Assembly: GCA_002785995.1 (NCBI GenBank)
Contig: NHNV01000104.1
Location: forward strand, 1-64,000
Origin: Mycosphaerelloides madeirae
Taxonomy: Eukaryota; Ascomycota; Dothideomycetes; Mycosphaerellales; Mycosphaerellaceae
Length of the DNA: 64,000 nt
Reading direction: 5' to 3'
Shown: positions 10,151-21,800 of the stretch, one piece after another
How positions within the stretch are numbered: the stretch's first letter is position 1
Layout: each line of letters opens with the position of its first letter
Translations under genes and position numbers: made by a program
Notes under the pieces: model-generated
The model's database searches: none
What the model was told of the DNA's origin: nothing
What the model saw: the letters and a program-made list of their open reading frames with translations, nothing else

Positions 10151-12565
10151 CTATCTTTCTTCATCACCAGGTCGCTGAAGTCCTTGGTTCTGGAACGCTA
10201 AATCCATGAGTCGTCTAGAGAGCAAGGACTCGTTGCGACCGCCCACGCGTTGATCGCGACTCGACTCTCGCGCAAATCTGAAAGGATCGTCCCAGCGAAG
10301 AGCAGCTTTCTGAGGAGTGTCGTCATCGCCTGACACGGGCGAGCGGACAGAAGGCGTTTCCGGCGAAATGGAATCGAAATCCATACCATCGCTCAGATGC
10401 TGGCTTGAGGGACGAGAATCCAGCGTTGGGAGAGCCGTGAAGTGGCGCGGGAGAGTTGGCATCAGGATACTGCGCGCGCTGCGGGATTCTTGCCGTGGTA
10501 GCGACTGAGCCAATCCATGGAAAAGTGCAGATCGCTTCGCTGCGTTAGGGTCCGACTCCAGGGTGCTTCGCCGCCGCGCAGGATCTTTCGTGGTTCCGCT
10601 GCCTAGTCCAACATTCGAATCTCTGCCCGGCTTGTAGGTGCTGTATCTAGGCTCAGGCAGCTGTATCTCATTACGAAGCTTCTCCTTCCCGTCTGGTACG
10701 CGATTCGCAAAGACGACTCTGACAAACTTGTAAAGAAAATATCGGCCTTTTGCCGGACAACATATGTGCAGATGTATCAAATATCGTAGTACCGGTCTGT
10801 CGTTTAGATCGCCAGTGGCGTTTATTGCTGCTTCAGGTCGATCGGTGCCTAGATTCTTTCGCGATGACAAAGGCATGTCGATGATGGGTCCGGCCGAGTA
10901 GCTGCGCTGACGTATGAAGGTCTTCTGTCCAGGTTCCATGTCGGAGAGATCATAAGGCACCAGGAACAGCTTCACGGCGGTCTTGTTGGGATTCTTGATG
11001 ACAATCTGAAGCTGACCCTGCTGAGGAATGCGATAGCTTCCTCCGGGTGGAGCTTTCGGCGATCCCGAACGTCTTTTCGCTTTCTGCTTCTTCCGTCGTC
11101 TTGTTTGAGCTTCTGAGATATGAGCGTCTTCGTGAATGCCTCTAGTCGGCGAGCTTGTGTGGCTGCCCTCATTGCTGAAAGGATCGTAAAACCTCTGTCG
11201 GCGCTTCTCTAAAACTTCTTCCTGGTTGGCAAGTCGATTTTCCAGGTCGAGTTGTCCGACGTAGGGACTGGGCTGATCACTCGTGGGATTCTTCGTGCCA
11301 GAAGCGTAGTCGTAAAACACTGCCTGAAATGGTACGCTCACGTGTGGCGGACATCGAAGGCTCGACTTGCAGTTACCTTTGCCGAGAACGCCAATCTGTG
11401 CCATGAAGTTTAGTGGCCGAGACGGCACGGTAGACATACGACCGCGAAGAATAGATTCTTCATAAGATCCCACCAATGGGGCATGATGGAGCGGTGACTC
11501 AGAGACAGATGGTCGTCTCGATCCAGACGCTGGTGATTGTGGCAGGCTCGAAAACGATGTTGGGTTGAGAGATCTTCTGGGCTGATGGGCCTGATATGGG
11601 AAGGTCTTCTCGGAACGGAGCGGAGGCCCAGCCCTGCCAGAATTGTGCGCGGATGCCGGATAGTCGAGATCTGACTCAAAATTTCTGAATGTTTGAGGGG
11701 AGAATGTGTGTCTTCTTGATCTGTCAGGACTTCGTGATCTGGTACGCTGTGATGGCTCGGGCGTGTCTGGCCGTGATGACTGCACCAGAGGACTCGTAGG
11801 AGCTTTGTACACAAAGCTGGCAGCAAGCGAAGCGTGCGAGATGGCGCGATCTCTAGTAGGCCGGGATGGAATAGGAATTCCATTCTGTGCAAGCGGCGGC
11901 CTTTTCGGATCGCGACTTTGTCTGTACACGGCAGAGGGAAACTCAGGATGCCAGGGAGCTACCGGAGAAGTTGAAAATGGAATTGAATCGGTCGTCTGTG
12001 GTAAATCGAACCGTCCCAATGCTATATCACTCTCTCCTTTCTGCCTGAAGTCACCACGATGCAACGCTGAGCGTGGCCTTTCTATTTGTCGCCCTAAGGA
12101 TTCGTTGTCTTGCTGGACTTCGGGAGACTTCGGCCTGCTGGCTGCCGCAAGGGGAGTGGTAGATCGAGCCAAAGGAGACTGCCGTCGTCTTCTGAAGTCA
12201 TTGGAAGATGTCCTCTCGAGTTCGGGCGACGCCGGTCGAGACCCTCCCACCCTGATCCGCTTGATGAGATCCTGTCTCTCTGCCACATTCGACTTGTCAA
12301 GCTCTGGTGATGTCGGCCTGGATCCGTTGCTCTTGATTCTCTTGATGATCTCCTGCCTATCTATTGTACTGGGCTTGTTGCCATTTGCCGGAGTCCGTGG
12401 TCTGCCGGTGAAGTAGGGATTGAAGATGATAGGACTGGCACGCCCATTTTCCGGACTCGCTGTCCTCGCTCTCTGAGGCTCATATGTGCCCTGACCGGAG
12501 CCATTGCTGGTGTTTGGCTGTCCATACGTCTTTTGACAGTCAGGACAGCCATCGTTCACCGCCAT
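10151..12565 (-). CDS. Atos-like protein with DUF4210 and Chromosome_seg domains
   Basis: A single-exon 804-residue protein with ATG at 12563-12565. The first 360 residues are disordered, rich in Ser, Pro and Arg, with repeated SRPASPEL / SRPTSPEL and RQEIIKRI / RQDLIKRI motifs. Around residues 365-425, GSYEESILRGRM with VPSRPLNFMAQIGVLGKG matches DUF4210. Around 505-640, IPQQGQLQIVIKNPNKTAVKLFLVPYD style sequence, DMEPGQKTFIRQ and RYFLYKFVRVVFANRVPDGK match the Chromosome_seg domain. The same pair occurs in fungal proteins linked to meiotic chromosome segregation and in animal Atos (FAM214) proteins. Function in this fungus is inferred from family only, probably nuclear regulation. The tail is again disordered. 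It is transcribed away from the Fyv7-like gene across a 563-bp shared upstream region. Confidence 0.85.
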   Translation of the reverse strand: MAVNDGCPDCQKTYGQPNTSNGSGQGTYEPQRARTASPENGRASPIIFNPYFTGRPRTPANGNKPSTIDRQEIIKRIKSNGSRPTSPELDKSNVAERQDLIKRIRVGGSRPASPELERTSSNDFRRRRQSPLARSTTPLAAASRPKSPEVQQDNESLGRQIERPRSALHRGDFRQKGESDIALGRFDLPQTTDSIPFSTSPVAPWHPEFPSAVYRQSRDPKRPPLAQNGIPIPSRPTRDRAISHASLAASFVYKAPTSPLVQSSRPDTPEPSQRTRSRSPDRSRRHTFSPQTFRNFESDLDYPASAHNSGRAGPPLRSEKTFPYQAHQPRRSLNPTSFSSLPQSPASGSRRPSVSESPLHHAPLVGSYEESILRGRMSTVPSRPLNFMAQIGVLGKGNCKSSLRCPPHVSVPFQAVFYDYASGTKNPTSDQPSPYVGQLDLENRLANQEEVLEKRRQRFYDPFSNEGSHTSSPTRGIHEDAHISEAQTRRRKKQKAKRRSGSPKAPPGGSYRIPQQGQLQIVIKNPNKTAVKLFLVPYDLSDMEPGQKTFIRQRSYSAGPIIDMPLSSRKNLGTDRPEAAINATGDLNDRPVLRYLIHLHICCPAKGRYFLYKFVRVVFANRVPDGKEKLRNEIQLPEPRYSTYKPGRDSNVGLGSGTTKDPARRRSTLESDPNAAKRSALFHGLAQSLPRQESRSARSILMPTLPRHFTALPTLDSRPSSQHLSDGMDFDSISPETPSVRSPVSGDDDTPQKAALRWDDPFRFARESSRDQRVGGRNESLLSRRLMDLAFQNQGLQRPGDEER

Positions 12566-13128
12566 CCCACTACGCCCGAAGGCACCGGCCTGGCTCCGAG
12601 CTTGGTTCCAACGTCACTCAGTATGGAACAGTCGGTGTGGTCGGTGTGGTCGCTGTGTTCGTGGGGTTCTTACGAAGTGTGTAGAATACTCGGTGATTCG
12701 TGTGGTGAAGATCTCGCAGAAGAGGTATGGACGTGGCAGAAGTGATTTGGAGGCGGTGATGGTGAGTTTCAGGGCAACGATACCCGAATGGCTCGGTTGG
12801 CCAACAAAGGAGCCGCCGTCACGCCCGCAGATGTCGGAGTGTTCTCTTTCCTCTTCGTGGACTGCGAGAAATTGCTTCGAGAATGTGGATCTCGTGGTGT
12901 TGGAGACGCGGGAGTGAGATGTAAGGAAGGAAGTAGGGTTGAAGTGAAACCGGAAAGGTGACTGTGATCGTAGTGGACGAATCATCTGATCGCTGGAGCC
13001 AGACTGCACTGACGTTGCGAAGCTTCCGTCCGATAAGCGAGCTTATCGCATCGCGCCTTCCTTTTCCCAGCTACTCCTTCCCCTTCCACTTCAACACATC
13101 CACCTTCACAACCTCACACCACAACAAC
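12566..13128. promoter_or_regulatory. Shared upstream region of divergent Atos-like and Fyv7-like genes
   Basis: The 563 bp between two start codons facing away from each other must hold both promoters. It includes short tandem copies of GTCGGTGTG near 12631-12650 and a CT/CA-rich leader (about 13060-13128) of the kind seen just before fungal starts. No specific factor site is claimed. Confidence 0.45.
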
Positions 13129-13734
13129 ATGTCCGAAAAGCGCAAAGGATCCCCCGCAGACGTCCCCACCGACCGCAAGCGCCAAAAGCGTGGCTTCGCC
13201 GTCGGACCCGCCAACCTGCCCGACGGCATCTACAAGCGCAAAAATCAGAAAATAAAGCAAAACCTGATCGAAAAGGCCAAAATACGCAAAGACTACGCCA
13301 AACTCAAGAAGCAAGGCATCGTTCCGGAAGAGGAAGAGAGCATACCGCAGCCTGCGTCGCTGGAAGAGCCTACGACGGCACCACATCCCGATCGGCAGGA
13401 ACTGATAGAGAAGGAGATTAAGGCGCCGGAGGAGGTCAGGGAGCGGGAGCACGAGAGGCGTGGTACAGGGCGAAGGAGAGAGAGAAAGCCAAAGGCAATC
13501 CCGTTCAAAAGAGAGCATGAAGCTGCGCTGGAGCAAAAGGCAGCAGCGGAGGAGCGGAGAAGAGCGCGCGAGGAAGCTGAACAGGAACGGCAGAGGAAGA
13601 TGGAGGAGCGGGAGAAGTTCAGACGGGCTATGGCGAAAGCGCGGACGGGCGGACGGAATGGACAGAGGAAGTTGGGCCGGGAGAGTAATGTGCTGCTGGA
13701 GAAAGTCAAGAGAATGGTGGGCGGGAGTGGATGA
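13129..13734 (+). CDS. Fyv7-like rRNA processing protein
   Basis: A 201-residue, very basic, helix-rich protein. An open frame reaches upstream to 12958, but the ATG at 13129 after an ACAACAAC leader is the natural start and is followed at once by basic nuclear-type sequence (EKRKGS, DRKRQKRGFAVG). A central Lys/Glu/Arg-rich coiled coil (about residues 110-170) leads to the diagnostic C-terminus NGQRKLGRESNVLLEKVKRM, typical of the rRNA_processing (Fyv7/TAP26) family. In yeast Fyv7 acts in small-subunit pre-rRNA processing in the nucleolus. The gene converges on MCM3, with only 143 bp between the stop codons. Confidence in family is good; exact orthology is not tested. Confidence 0.82.
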   Translation: MSEKRKGSPADVPTDRKRQKRGFAVGPANLPDGIYKRKNQKIKQNLIEKAKIRKDYAKLKKQGIVPEEEESIPQPASLEEPTTAPHPDRQELIEKEIKAPEEVREREHERRGTGRRRERKPKAIPFKREHEAALEQKAAAEERRRAREEAEQERQRKMEEREKFRRAMAKARTGGRNGQRKLGRESNVLLEKVKRMVGGSG

Positions 13735-13877
13735 TTTTTGAAGCAAAGAAAGACATTCGTGCAATTGACTATCCCAGGTTTGAAGCTTGCAACTCGTCGT
13801 CCCATCCTGTCATGAACATTGATTATAAAACGCCTCATCATGCATCCCACACCCGTAACGCCTGAGCCTTCACAAGA

Positions 13878-16580
13878 TTAGATCTTGTACACAATTCCTC
13901 CGCTCAACATAATCTTGTTGCGGTCATTCAACTCCTCCAGAGCCATCAAAGCCTCTGCATCGTCAAAGCGCGCCTCGCTGCTCCTCAATCTGGCGTTCAC
14001 AGCAGCGATCAGAGGCTCCACATCTGCTGCGTCGTTGGCAAACAATGGGCCGTCAATCAGCTGCCCGAGAGCGGTCTGGAAAGCCTGCACACGAGCGGGC
14101 GCGATCGACTCAGCTGCATCTTCTTGCGTCTCTTGCGATTCATCCTGGAGCAATTGTGACGCTGGCTGTGAAGATGCCATGCTGATCTGGCTGCCGACCT
14201 GAGAAGAGCCATTCGCTCCGTTCGTCTGCGTCGTTCGTTGCGTGCCTTTCCGAGCAGGCGTTGAGTTGTAAAGAACTTCCTCCTCCTCCTCCTCCTCCTC
14301 CTCCTCCTCATCCTCTGCGCCGGCTCCTGAATCGTTGGTGCCATTGGCTCCCCTAGCAGTTCGTCTAGGCGTGCGAGTCGTTCTTCTGCCACTGCTGGGG
14401 CGGAAGGCGCCATCTCCACCATCATCATCGTCACTGTTTTCGGAGTCGTCGTCGTCGGTGGACGTGGCATCTGGATCAGGCGACCTCTTCGCCCTCTTTC
14501 GTCTCTTCCGATCGTCCTCGACTACCTCCTTGAACAACGCAAATCGAAGAATGCCTTCTGCCACTTCGGCGTCCTTCTGTTCGACTCTGTTTGATAGCCG
14601 CGATTTGGCATGTGCTGACGCCAAACGAATCAGAGTCTCGAGAGTACGAGCAGTCATTGGCGCGGTCCTGCGCTGGTTGCCCTCCATCTCGTCGTTTCTC
14701 AGTGCACTGTAGGCTGCCACAATGTGATCCGCGGCACCCTTTGTCAAGATTGGCTTGATTCGCGACTTTGCGTACTGAATGTACTTCTTGATAAAAGGTA
14801 TGCTGATGACCTCCACCTTCCTCTGGGATCCGCGGCCCATCGTGACAGTGACACCAGAGTGCAGCATTGGGTTGAACTTCTCGAAAACGTCGCTGGGCTT
14901 GTTTGCGTCCCCTTCCTCTTCAATACCAACGCCAAGGGTCTGGTTGAGCTGCTCGCGAACTGGTGCACCTTCCTCCGTGCCTGGCTGGCGGTATCGATGC
15001 ATGCGGAGAACATGCTCAGAGACTTGTCGATCTCGGACATCCTCAATGTCATCAGTCACGATGAAGAGCAAATCGAAACGCGAGAGTAGAGAATCCGGCA
15101 AGGCAATGTTCTTGTGCGGGTCCTTATGTACGTCGTATTGGCCATATATCGGGTTGGCTGCTGCGATGACCGAGCAACGGGCGTTGAGCGAAGTATGGAT
15201 ACCAGCTTTTGCGATCGTCACCGTCTGCTGCTCCATGACTTCGTGAATCGCTACTCTGTCAACATCGGACATCTTGTCGAATTCGTCAATACAGACCACA
15301 CCGCGGTCAGCCAGGACCATGGCACCAGCCTCCAGTCTTCGTTCACCAGTCTCCTTGTCCGAAGTGACTGCTGCTGTGAGACCAACGCCAGAAGAACCTC
15401 GTCCAGTCGTAGCAATAGCCAGAGGAGCGGTGTTCAAGACGAATCGTAGCAATTGCGATTTCGCAGTAGATGGGTCACCAACCATGAGCATATTGATATC
15501 TCCACGCAGATGGGTGCCGTTGTCCAGATTCTTCTCCATACCACCGAGGAGCAAGAGCAGAATGGCCTTCTTGATATAGTCGTGGCCGTAAATGCTCGGT
15601 GCGAGGGACTGCGAGAGCAGATCGAAAACTCGTCTCATCTTCGAGACTTTGTTGATGTTTCTAATGTCTGTGTCCGTGATAGTAGCCTGAGCGATACCGC
15701 CTCCGGACTTGGAGGAAAGCAAGATCACGTTGTTCGCGAGAATAAGCGTCTTGAAAGTTGAGCTGCCTTGTCCAGCATTCCGGTTTCCCAGTGATCGGTA
15801 TATTCCGACCAGCTGTATCCTGTCTCCGGGCTTGACGCGGTCCACCATATCGTCGTCCATGATAACGTCCACACCGCGAGGCAGCTGTCCGGCAGGCGCT
15901 CGCTCTGGCATCTCCTGGATCGAGATGGTCTGGTGATCTCTGTATGTGCAGTAACCGTACTCCGTAACTAATGGGTTGCCCTCTCCATCTTCTGTCGGAT
16001 ATACGCTGGTGCTCGCTGCTCCGTTTGCGCTCATTGTTTGATCTCGGTATTCACGGAAATGAAATGTCGACTTGTTCTCGTTCCAGTGCACGCTCTTGAC
16101 AACCTTGGGCCGCACCAGCGAGCACTTTGTCACAATTCCCTCAAGCGAGACCATGTGATTGAGATGGCTGGACGAAAGCGTGCGCGGATTGCAAGCATAC
16201 TCGCCCAAGCTGCCAATGTATGCGCAATAGTACATTCGCTCCTCATCGATACGCATTGTGGTACGGCTACTCAGTGTCTGAACGATGTTGAACAGAGCGC
16301 GATCGAAGGCTTGCGAATAGTCGAAGGGCTGATTCAGGAGGCCGTCTGCCATTTCTCTGTTGTGCGATCGAATCTCGTCCAGGCTGACTGTCAGTCGTCG
16401 TTGACCGCGGTTGATCATGAGCAAGATCTCGGCCTGGTAGCTTCGTGCTCGCGGGTCCTCTGTGTTCTGTTAGCAGGAGCATTGCCGTCGCCACTCACGG
16501 CTCTTACGGGGATCCAGAAACTCCTCGGCGGCTCGGATGCGATCCCTGACAGCCTCGTCGCGGAGCTGGATGCCGTCCAT
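13878..16580 (-). CDS. MCM3: DNA replication licensing factor MCM3
   Basis: Exon 1 is 16508-16580 and exon 2 is 13878-16459, with a 48-nt intron (GTAAGA donor, CTAAC branch, CAG acceptor). The spliced product has 884 residues starting MDGIQLRDEAVRDRIRAA. It carries the MCM N-terminal domain, then AAA+ motifs: Walker A GDPSTAKS near residue 352, Walker B CIDEFDKM near 416 and the arginine-finger motif SRFDLLF near 486. The subfamily-specific start and the PIYGQYD motif after the ATPase core fit MCM3, a subunit of the MCM2-7 helicase that unwinds origins. The C-terminal tail (about 650-790) is acidic and basic by turns, includes a run of Glu coded by a GAG repeat, and ends in a winged-helix-like region. 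The gene appears intact. Confidence 0.96.
14278..14309. repeat. (TCC/GGA)n triplet repeat inside MCM3
   Basis: About ten TCC triplets on the plus strand, read as GAG/GAA codons on the coding strand, give the run of Glu in the MCM3 tail. Such triplets slip easily, so length variation between strains is likely. Confidence 0.9.
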
Positions 16581-17339
16581 GATGGGCGTTGTGTGGTGGG
16601 GTGAGCGTCGAGTAGATGTGGTTGGGGGTGGTGGTGTGCTAAAAGAGTGTGGAAGTGGATGCGAGGAGAACTTGGGAGCAAGACGCGCTCTGGCGCGTTT
16701 GCACGCGTTTGCAAGCGAGGACTAGGATTGGTTGAAACGCGATAGAAATTGGTTGCATAAGCTGCGGGTATATCCAGGCGCTCCGCGGCTTTGCAGATTA
16801 GCAGCACGAGTTGGAGACATCAGAGCGAGAGACAAACGTGTGAAGAGGCTTTCATTGTCTATCCGCTATGTCGCCCACCGAGAGACGCCGACCTGAGGCC
16901 GTACAAGAAGCTGCAACCCAGCACTTTTCCCCTTTGAAATGCCGCTTTTCCCGCATCACTCTTCCCAAGGAAACGAATAATGAGAGCGATCTGACAAAAA
17001 GCAGCGAGACAGACCACCTTTCCATGTTCTTGAACAGTATCGAGACAAAAAAAGCAGACCTTACAAGGCCTACCTCATTCCCCTCCCGAAAAACAGAAAC
17101 GACGCAGCGCACAGTGGTATATTCCCATCGTTTCCCATATCATCCCATCCCGCTTTCTTGTTGCTCCCTGCCACCAAAAAAAAAGCAAAGACAAAAACAC
17201 ACACAATCCCCAGTTTCAAAAACAGAGCAACAAAAGCTTTTTTCTTTTCCCCTCAAACACGTCGCACATGGGTATTTCCGTTATCAAAAGTTGCGATAAA
17301 ATTTCTCAACCCTTTTCAAGAATAAACGCCGGTCATAAA
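16581..17339. other. Intergenic region upstream of MCM3 and downstream of KH gene
   Basis: About 760 bp. The part nearest MCM3 holds its promoter. From about 17090 to 17300 the plus strand is rich in A and C with runs such as an A10 tract near 17178 and CACACACA, a low-complexity 3' flank. A 143-codon ATG frame at 16868-17299 has this low-complexity composition and is not called as a gene. Confidence 0.4.
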
Positions 17340-20300
17340 TCAATGCGGGGGCCCAATTGGGGCCGGGTATCCTGAAGTCGTACTCGCAGAAACATTGTTT
17401 TGGTCGTTGTTGTTGTTTTCGTTGTTGTCGCTGTTATTGGCCGTCGCCACAGCCGTGGCGTTGGTCGATACCGGGCGTGAAATTGGCTGCTGGCTGCTGT
17501 TTGACCACGTGAGCGATAGACCATCCTTATGAGCGGAGTACTCTGTCGGTGTCACATCGCCAGCCGTCGCAGTGGCCGTCCCTTGCTCTCTCGCCACGAG
17601 ACCGAGGCCCGGAATTACAGGCGTCGAGAGCGAAGTTGTAGATCCATTCCCATTGACACCGAAAGGAAATTTCGTCTCAAACGCGCCAGAAAGTGAGTTG
17701 GAAGACGTGTTCGGTCGAGACGACGGAGCAAAGGACGCCCAACTGTTAGTGTGGGTATGCCCATTTTGCTGGTCGTGCTCGAGATCGATGCCCGAATCGT
17801 TCCATGGGTTGCGATAGCCAGAGTCGCGAGACTCCATGCTGACAAGAGACGCTTTGGAAGCGTTGCTAGAAGCCTGCATAAACAGAGACGCCGGAGAGTT
17901 GGACCCATTCTTGCGTCGTCTCTCCATGAACGAAGTGAAAGAAGACATGCTGCCAGGCTTGCGAAGCTTGTCGAAAATTGAGCGGGCAGACCCGTCGTCG
18001 GCGAAGTGTCCGCGCGTGGGCGATTCGGTTGTCAACGGAGGCTCAGCGCGTTGCAGAAGCTTCGACTCGAAATAGGGCATGTTGTCTTCAAATGAGTCGG
18101 ATTTTGGGCGAGGGATTGCACCCTTGACCGTCGCCTGGTCCAAGTTCCGAGCCAACAGCGGCATCAACAGGAAGTCGATAGCGTCCTTGAGGCCACCGGC
18201 ATTGTTCCGAGTATAGCTGAGGTGAAGGCGCTCGATTATCACTTCTTCCCCGTCTTGCTTTTCTTTTCTCGGTTCCTGCGTGGACACTTCGACGACGTAT
18301 TGATCTCTCAATTTCGCCACCGTGTCAAGTAGGAACTCATCGGACAAGAGGAATTTGCGCAGCTCCTCAGAAGACGTGAACTCGATGTCGTGGCTTTCTG
18401 GCACCATACCCTAAACCATTTGTTAACATGTTTATTGCGTATTGGTGAATGGTGGTTGACTTACCAAGAACTCATCAACAGCCTGTGGCACTTGGTACTC
18501 AGGGCCAGAGACGGTGATGATATCACTCGCCTGCTCGGTGCCAGGAAAGGTGATTTTGCAATTCCATTTCTTCTCCAACTCTTCAATCTCTGGCATTCTC
18601 GCAACCAGCTCGCGGTGATACAGACGATCGACAGGAATTTGCTCCGACACGAATTCCGCATCGACCTTCTCGACCATGTCCATGATCTCTTGTTTCACCA
18701 GCTCGAGGTTATCAGCATTGCGGGCTGGTGTGCGACAGATGACATTGTCAACCTTGATATCATCATCATCCTTGCCGATACCGCCTCGATCCATCGCGTT
18801 CGAGAACTTGACAAAGACAGAGTACTTCTTCATGATGCGTTGGATGTGCTGGCCACCAATACCGATAATGCGTTTATGGTATTGGTCTGGCACGTGGAAA
18901 GAGATGGAAGCCGGCATCTCCAGCTCGACGAGGTCGAGTCCGTTCTTTGTCGCTTCGTACTGCGCACCGCGGACATCGATGTAGAAGTTGTACTCGTTGA
19001 AGCCGTCGAAAACAATCTGAACATTGCTCTGGCTCATGATCTTGTTGATCTTGCCGTTCTTCTTGCCACTGACGAACTCCTTGTGTTCGTTGGCAAGCTC
19101 GACCTTAACACGAAGGGTTGATTGGGCCTTCTTCACAAATGGGAGAGTGTTGATGATGGACATCGCCGCCTTGACAGAGTCATCGCTGCCATTGATGTGG
19201 AAGTTGAGCTTCTCAAATGTGATCTCGGCGCCAGAATTGATGCAAATGTCGGGAAGCATGGCTCGAATGTCGGACGGTGTCGGTTGTCGCTGCGAAGGGT
19301 CTGGATGCGTCACCCACCACGATGCGCTATAGAACTGACCAGCAAGGCCCATAATCTCGCGAACGGTGCGCTCCACATTCAGTATGTCATTCGCCTGCAC
19401 GCGCAACACGCCGGTGTGGTTGCCAAGAGGTGGTAACAGAACGTATGAGCCGTTGGCTTCCACGATCCTTTTTATCTTGTCCAGACGCTCCAACAGAATG
19501 TAGTCCACCTTGCTTGTCGTGATCTGCACGTCTTTGATAAAGGTCTTGCAGGCCACCACCAAATCATGCAATCTCTTCTTCGCCATGAGAATATTATCCA
19601 TCTCGTCTCCAGTAATGATGATCTCGTCTCGGCTTCGCAACGGAACAGATCCAGGAGGGGTATACCCGAACACAGTCGGGAACATGGGCGGAAAGTAGAT
19701 GGCAGTGCCAGTCGCGGACTCAATGTGCTTGATGTTCCTCCTGTGGCGTCCCGCGATCAGGGTGTGTAACGATAACTCAAGGCGAATCGTGTCGACCTGG
19801 CGCTGGAGAATCTGATCAATCATGATCAAGAGTCTCGTTTTTGCGTTCTCCAAGCTCTCGTTGTCACCGTAGACATGTATCCGTAGCCTACTGTCCATGC
19901 TCTTTTCCATCCCACCGGTGAAGCTTATCGAGTCCGAGTCCTTTCTCTTGGCTTTGGACTCGAGCAAAAAAATGTCGGCTTTTGTCTGATCAGCAATCTT
20001 GTCCATGTGCTCGAGTATATCAGCTCGGGCGCCATCCTGCCCCTTGGGAAATACTATTTCGTGGTCGATATCGATGGATTCACAGCGCTGCAGAACATCA
20101 GCCGCATTTCAAATTTCGATGCGTAAATCGCCATCAGACTCACCAAAGTGATGGGCGTCTCGTTCAGAATCTTCGCCCTCATCTTGTGAACAACCTCCGA
20201 GTTCCCAGAGATGCACACATTGGTTACCAAGGCCGTCAGCGGTCCACGCTGCATCCCGGGCACGGGCTTTGGCTTTGATGACGTGACGGTAGCATGGACT

Positions 20301-20695
20301 CGCTCGCCACTGCCTTCGCTCAGCTGTCGACACAAGCTCCGCAGGTTCTCGACGTTACGCGTATGCACGGGCAGAGCGTGATTGGGGGTGTCCTCTGCCG
20401 CGTCTTCCGGATGGACCCATCTCTGATAAGCACCGGTGCTGCTATACAGCACGTCCTCCTTCTCCGGGCCGGGCAGGTTCGAGTTGAAGGGCACGTTGAA
20501 GGATAGATTGATGGGATGGCCAGGCACGATGGGATTGGGGCTGATGGCAGCACCGGGGAGGGTCCGCTTGGTATTCGGGGGTAGCATGGGATTGTCGACC
20601 TGCGAGTGCGGGCGGGACATGCCAAAGCCCATGGACGAGGGGTTCATCCTGTCGGACCAGCCATGGCGCTGCGTGAAGTTGGAGATGCGGTTCAT
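17340..20695 (-). CDS. Multi-KH-domain RNA-binding protein
   Basis: Three exons, 20144-20695, 18465-20087 and 17340-18410, join across introns of 56 nt (20088-20143) and 54 nt (18411-18464) to give 1081 residues. The ATG at 20693-20695 (MNRISNFTQ) is chosen because the open frame upstream of it begins with TTG. Repeated KH-type sequence fills about residues 180-720; the clearest is RIIGIGGQHIQRIMKKYSVFVKF near 590, with the GxxG loop as GIGG, and others are recognisable as LIAGRHRRNIKHIE and VSGKKNGKINKIM. The architecture resembles Bicaudal-C/vigilin-type proteins that bind mRNA or ribosomes. The C-terminal 300 residues are disordered, rich in Ser, Asn and Gly. Cytoplasmic mRNA regulation is the likely role, inferred from family. 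Confidence 0.85.
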
Positions 20696-21735
20696 GCTCG
20701 TCGGACAGCATGTGCCGAGGGCAGGTGGAAGAAAGAGCGAGTAATAGAAGGAATGGCAGAAGAACAACAAGCCAGGGCTGTTTCACGCCGGAACAGGCCG
20801 CACGGGAAGAATCGAAAGCTGGGGAAGAAGGCGGAGGGGAGAGCCACGCCGCAGTGCTGCAGTCAAGAGCACGCGGGCATAGCACACGCGGTTGATGTGT
20901 TGGCGAGGACTGGTGGTAGTAGTGTCGGCGGGTGGTGAGAAATGGAGAGATGAGGTGCAGCAAGGTCAGGGAACTAGCAAAGTCCAGGTCTCCCGCGAAG
21001 ACGAAACAACGAGACGGTCTGCTAGGCACGTGCCCGAGAGTTTATTGTGCCGCGCCCCCCCCCCCAAAAAAATGAAACACTCGACTTTATTGTATGACAT
21101 TGGCAAGAGGCCTGTACTGCAAACAAACATACATACCGTGGAAGATGGTATATCAATGTTATCGCCTTGTCGTTGCCTCAGAATGCCTTCACACTCTCAG
21201 TATGGAATTGCAAAGTCTGATTTGCAGCTGACCCAGCGGCTGAAAGCATGTCGGCCTGGTCGGCGTTGAACTCCGTCCCTCCTGCAGCAAGTCACCGCCG
21301 ACTAGCATGCTTATGGGAGTACATCCGCTGCACAACCTGTTATCAATAAGCAGTTCATGGAGGCCAAGACTGGCTTGAGACTTCTACAGGTGACTCTTCT
21401 GGGTTGAATGGGATACTGGTGTTGTATTAGAACAAAGTGTTCACCCCAAGAACAATGATATTGTAGGGCTAGAAGCTGTCTCAATGCCGTAGTACCTTCC
21501 AGTGTTCGCCGACACCAAAGCTGTTCAATGCCGCAGTATTGTCTGAAACTCGCCAAAATGATACAAGTAAGTGAGCGCTGAGCAGCATGTAATGCCAGAC
21601 ATCACTCACACTCGAGTGGTCCGTCCAGGAACCCCCATCGTGGGCCAAAATGCCAAGCATACAAGGCAATACACCACGGTGTACAATTTGTCAATGTTCG
21701 AAAAACGTCACGGTCCGTGGCGTATATGACCAAAA
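20696..21735. other. Long intergenic region with poly-C/poly-A tract
   Basis: Just over 1 kb between the start of the KH gene and the 3' end of the disordered-protein gene. The first 350 bp should contain the KH-gene promoter and leader. An 11-C run followed by 7 A lies at 21055-21072. No gene with coding character was found in the rest. Confidence 0.4.
21055..21072. repeat. C11A7 homopolymer tract
   Basis: Eleven C residues are followed directly by seven A residues. It is a slippage-prone site and its exact length in the assembly should be treated with caution. Confidence 0.85.
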
Positions 21736-21800
21736 CGGACCAGAGTATGGACCTGATGGACCTGATTATGGACCAGATAGACCTGATTATGGACCAGTAC
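21736..21800. repeat. 21-nt tandem repeat next to a stop codon
   Basis: Two near-identical 21-nt units (21759-21779 and 21780-21800, consensus GACCTGATTATGGACCAGATA) follow shorter related pieces containing GGACC and TATGGACC from 21736. The array ends exactly at the stop codon of the neighbouring minus-strand gene. Confidence 0.75.

Noticed and set aside
16868..17299. 143-codon ATG frame
   Set aside because: Lies in low-complexity A/C-rich sequence downstream of the KH gene, with no recognisable domain.
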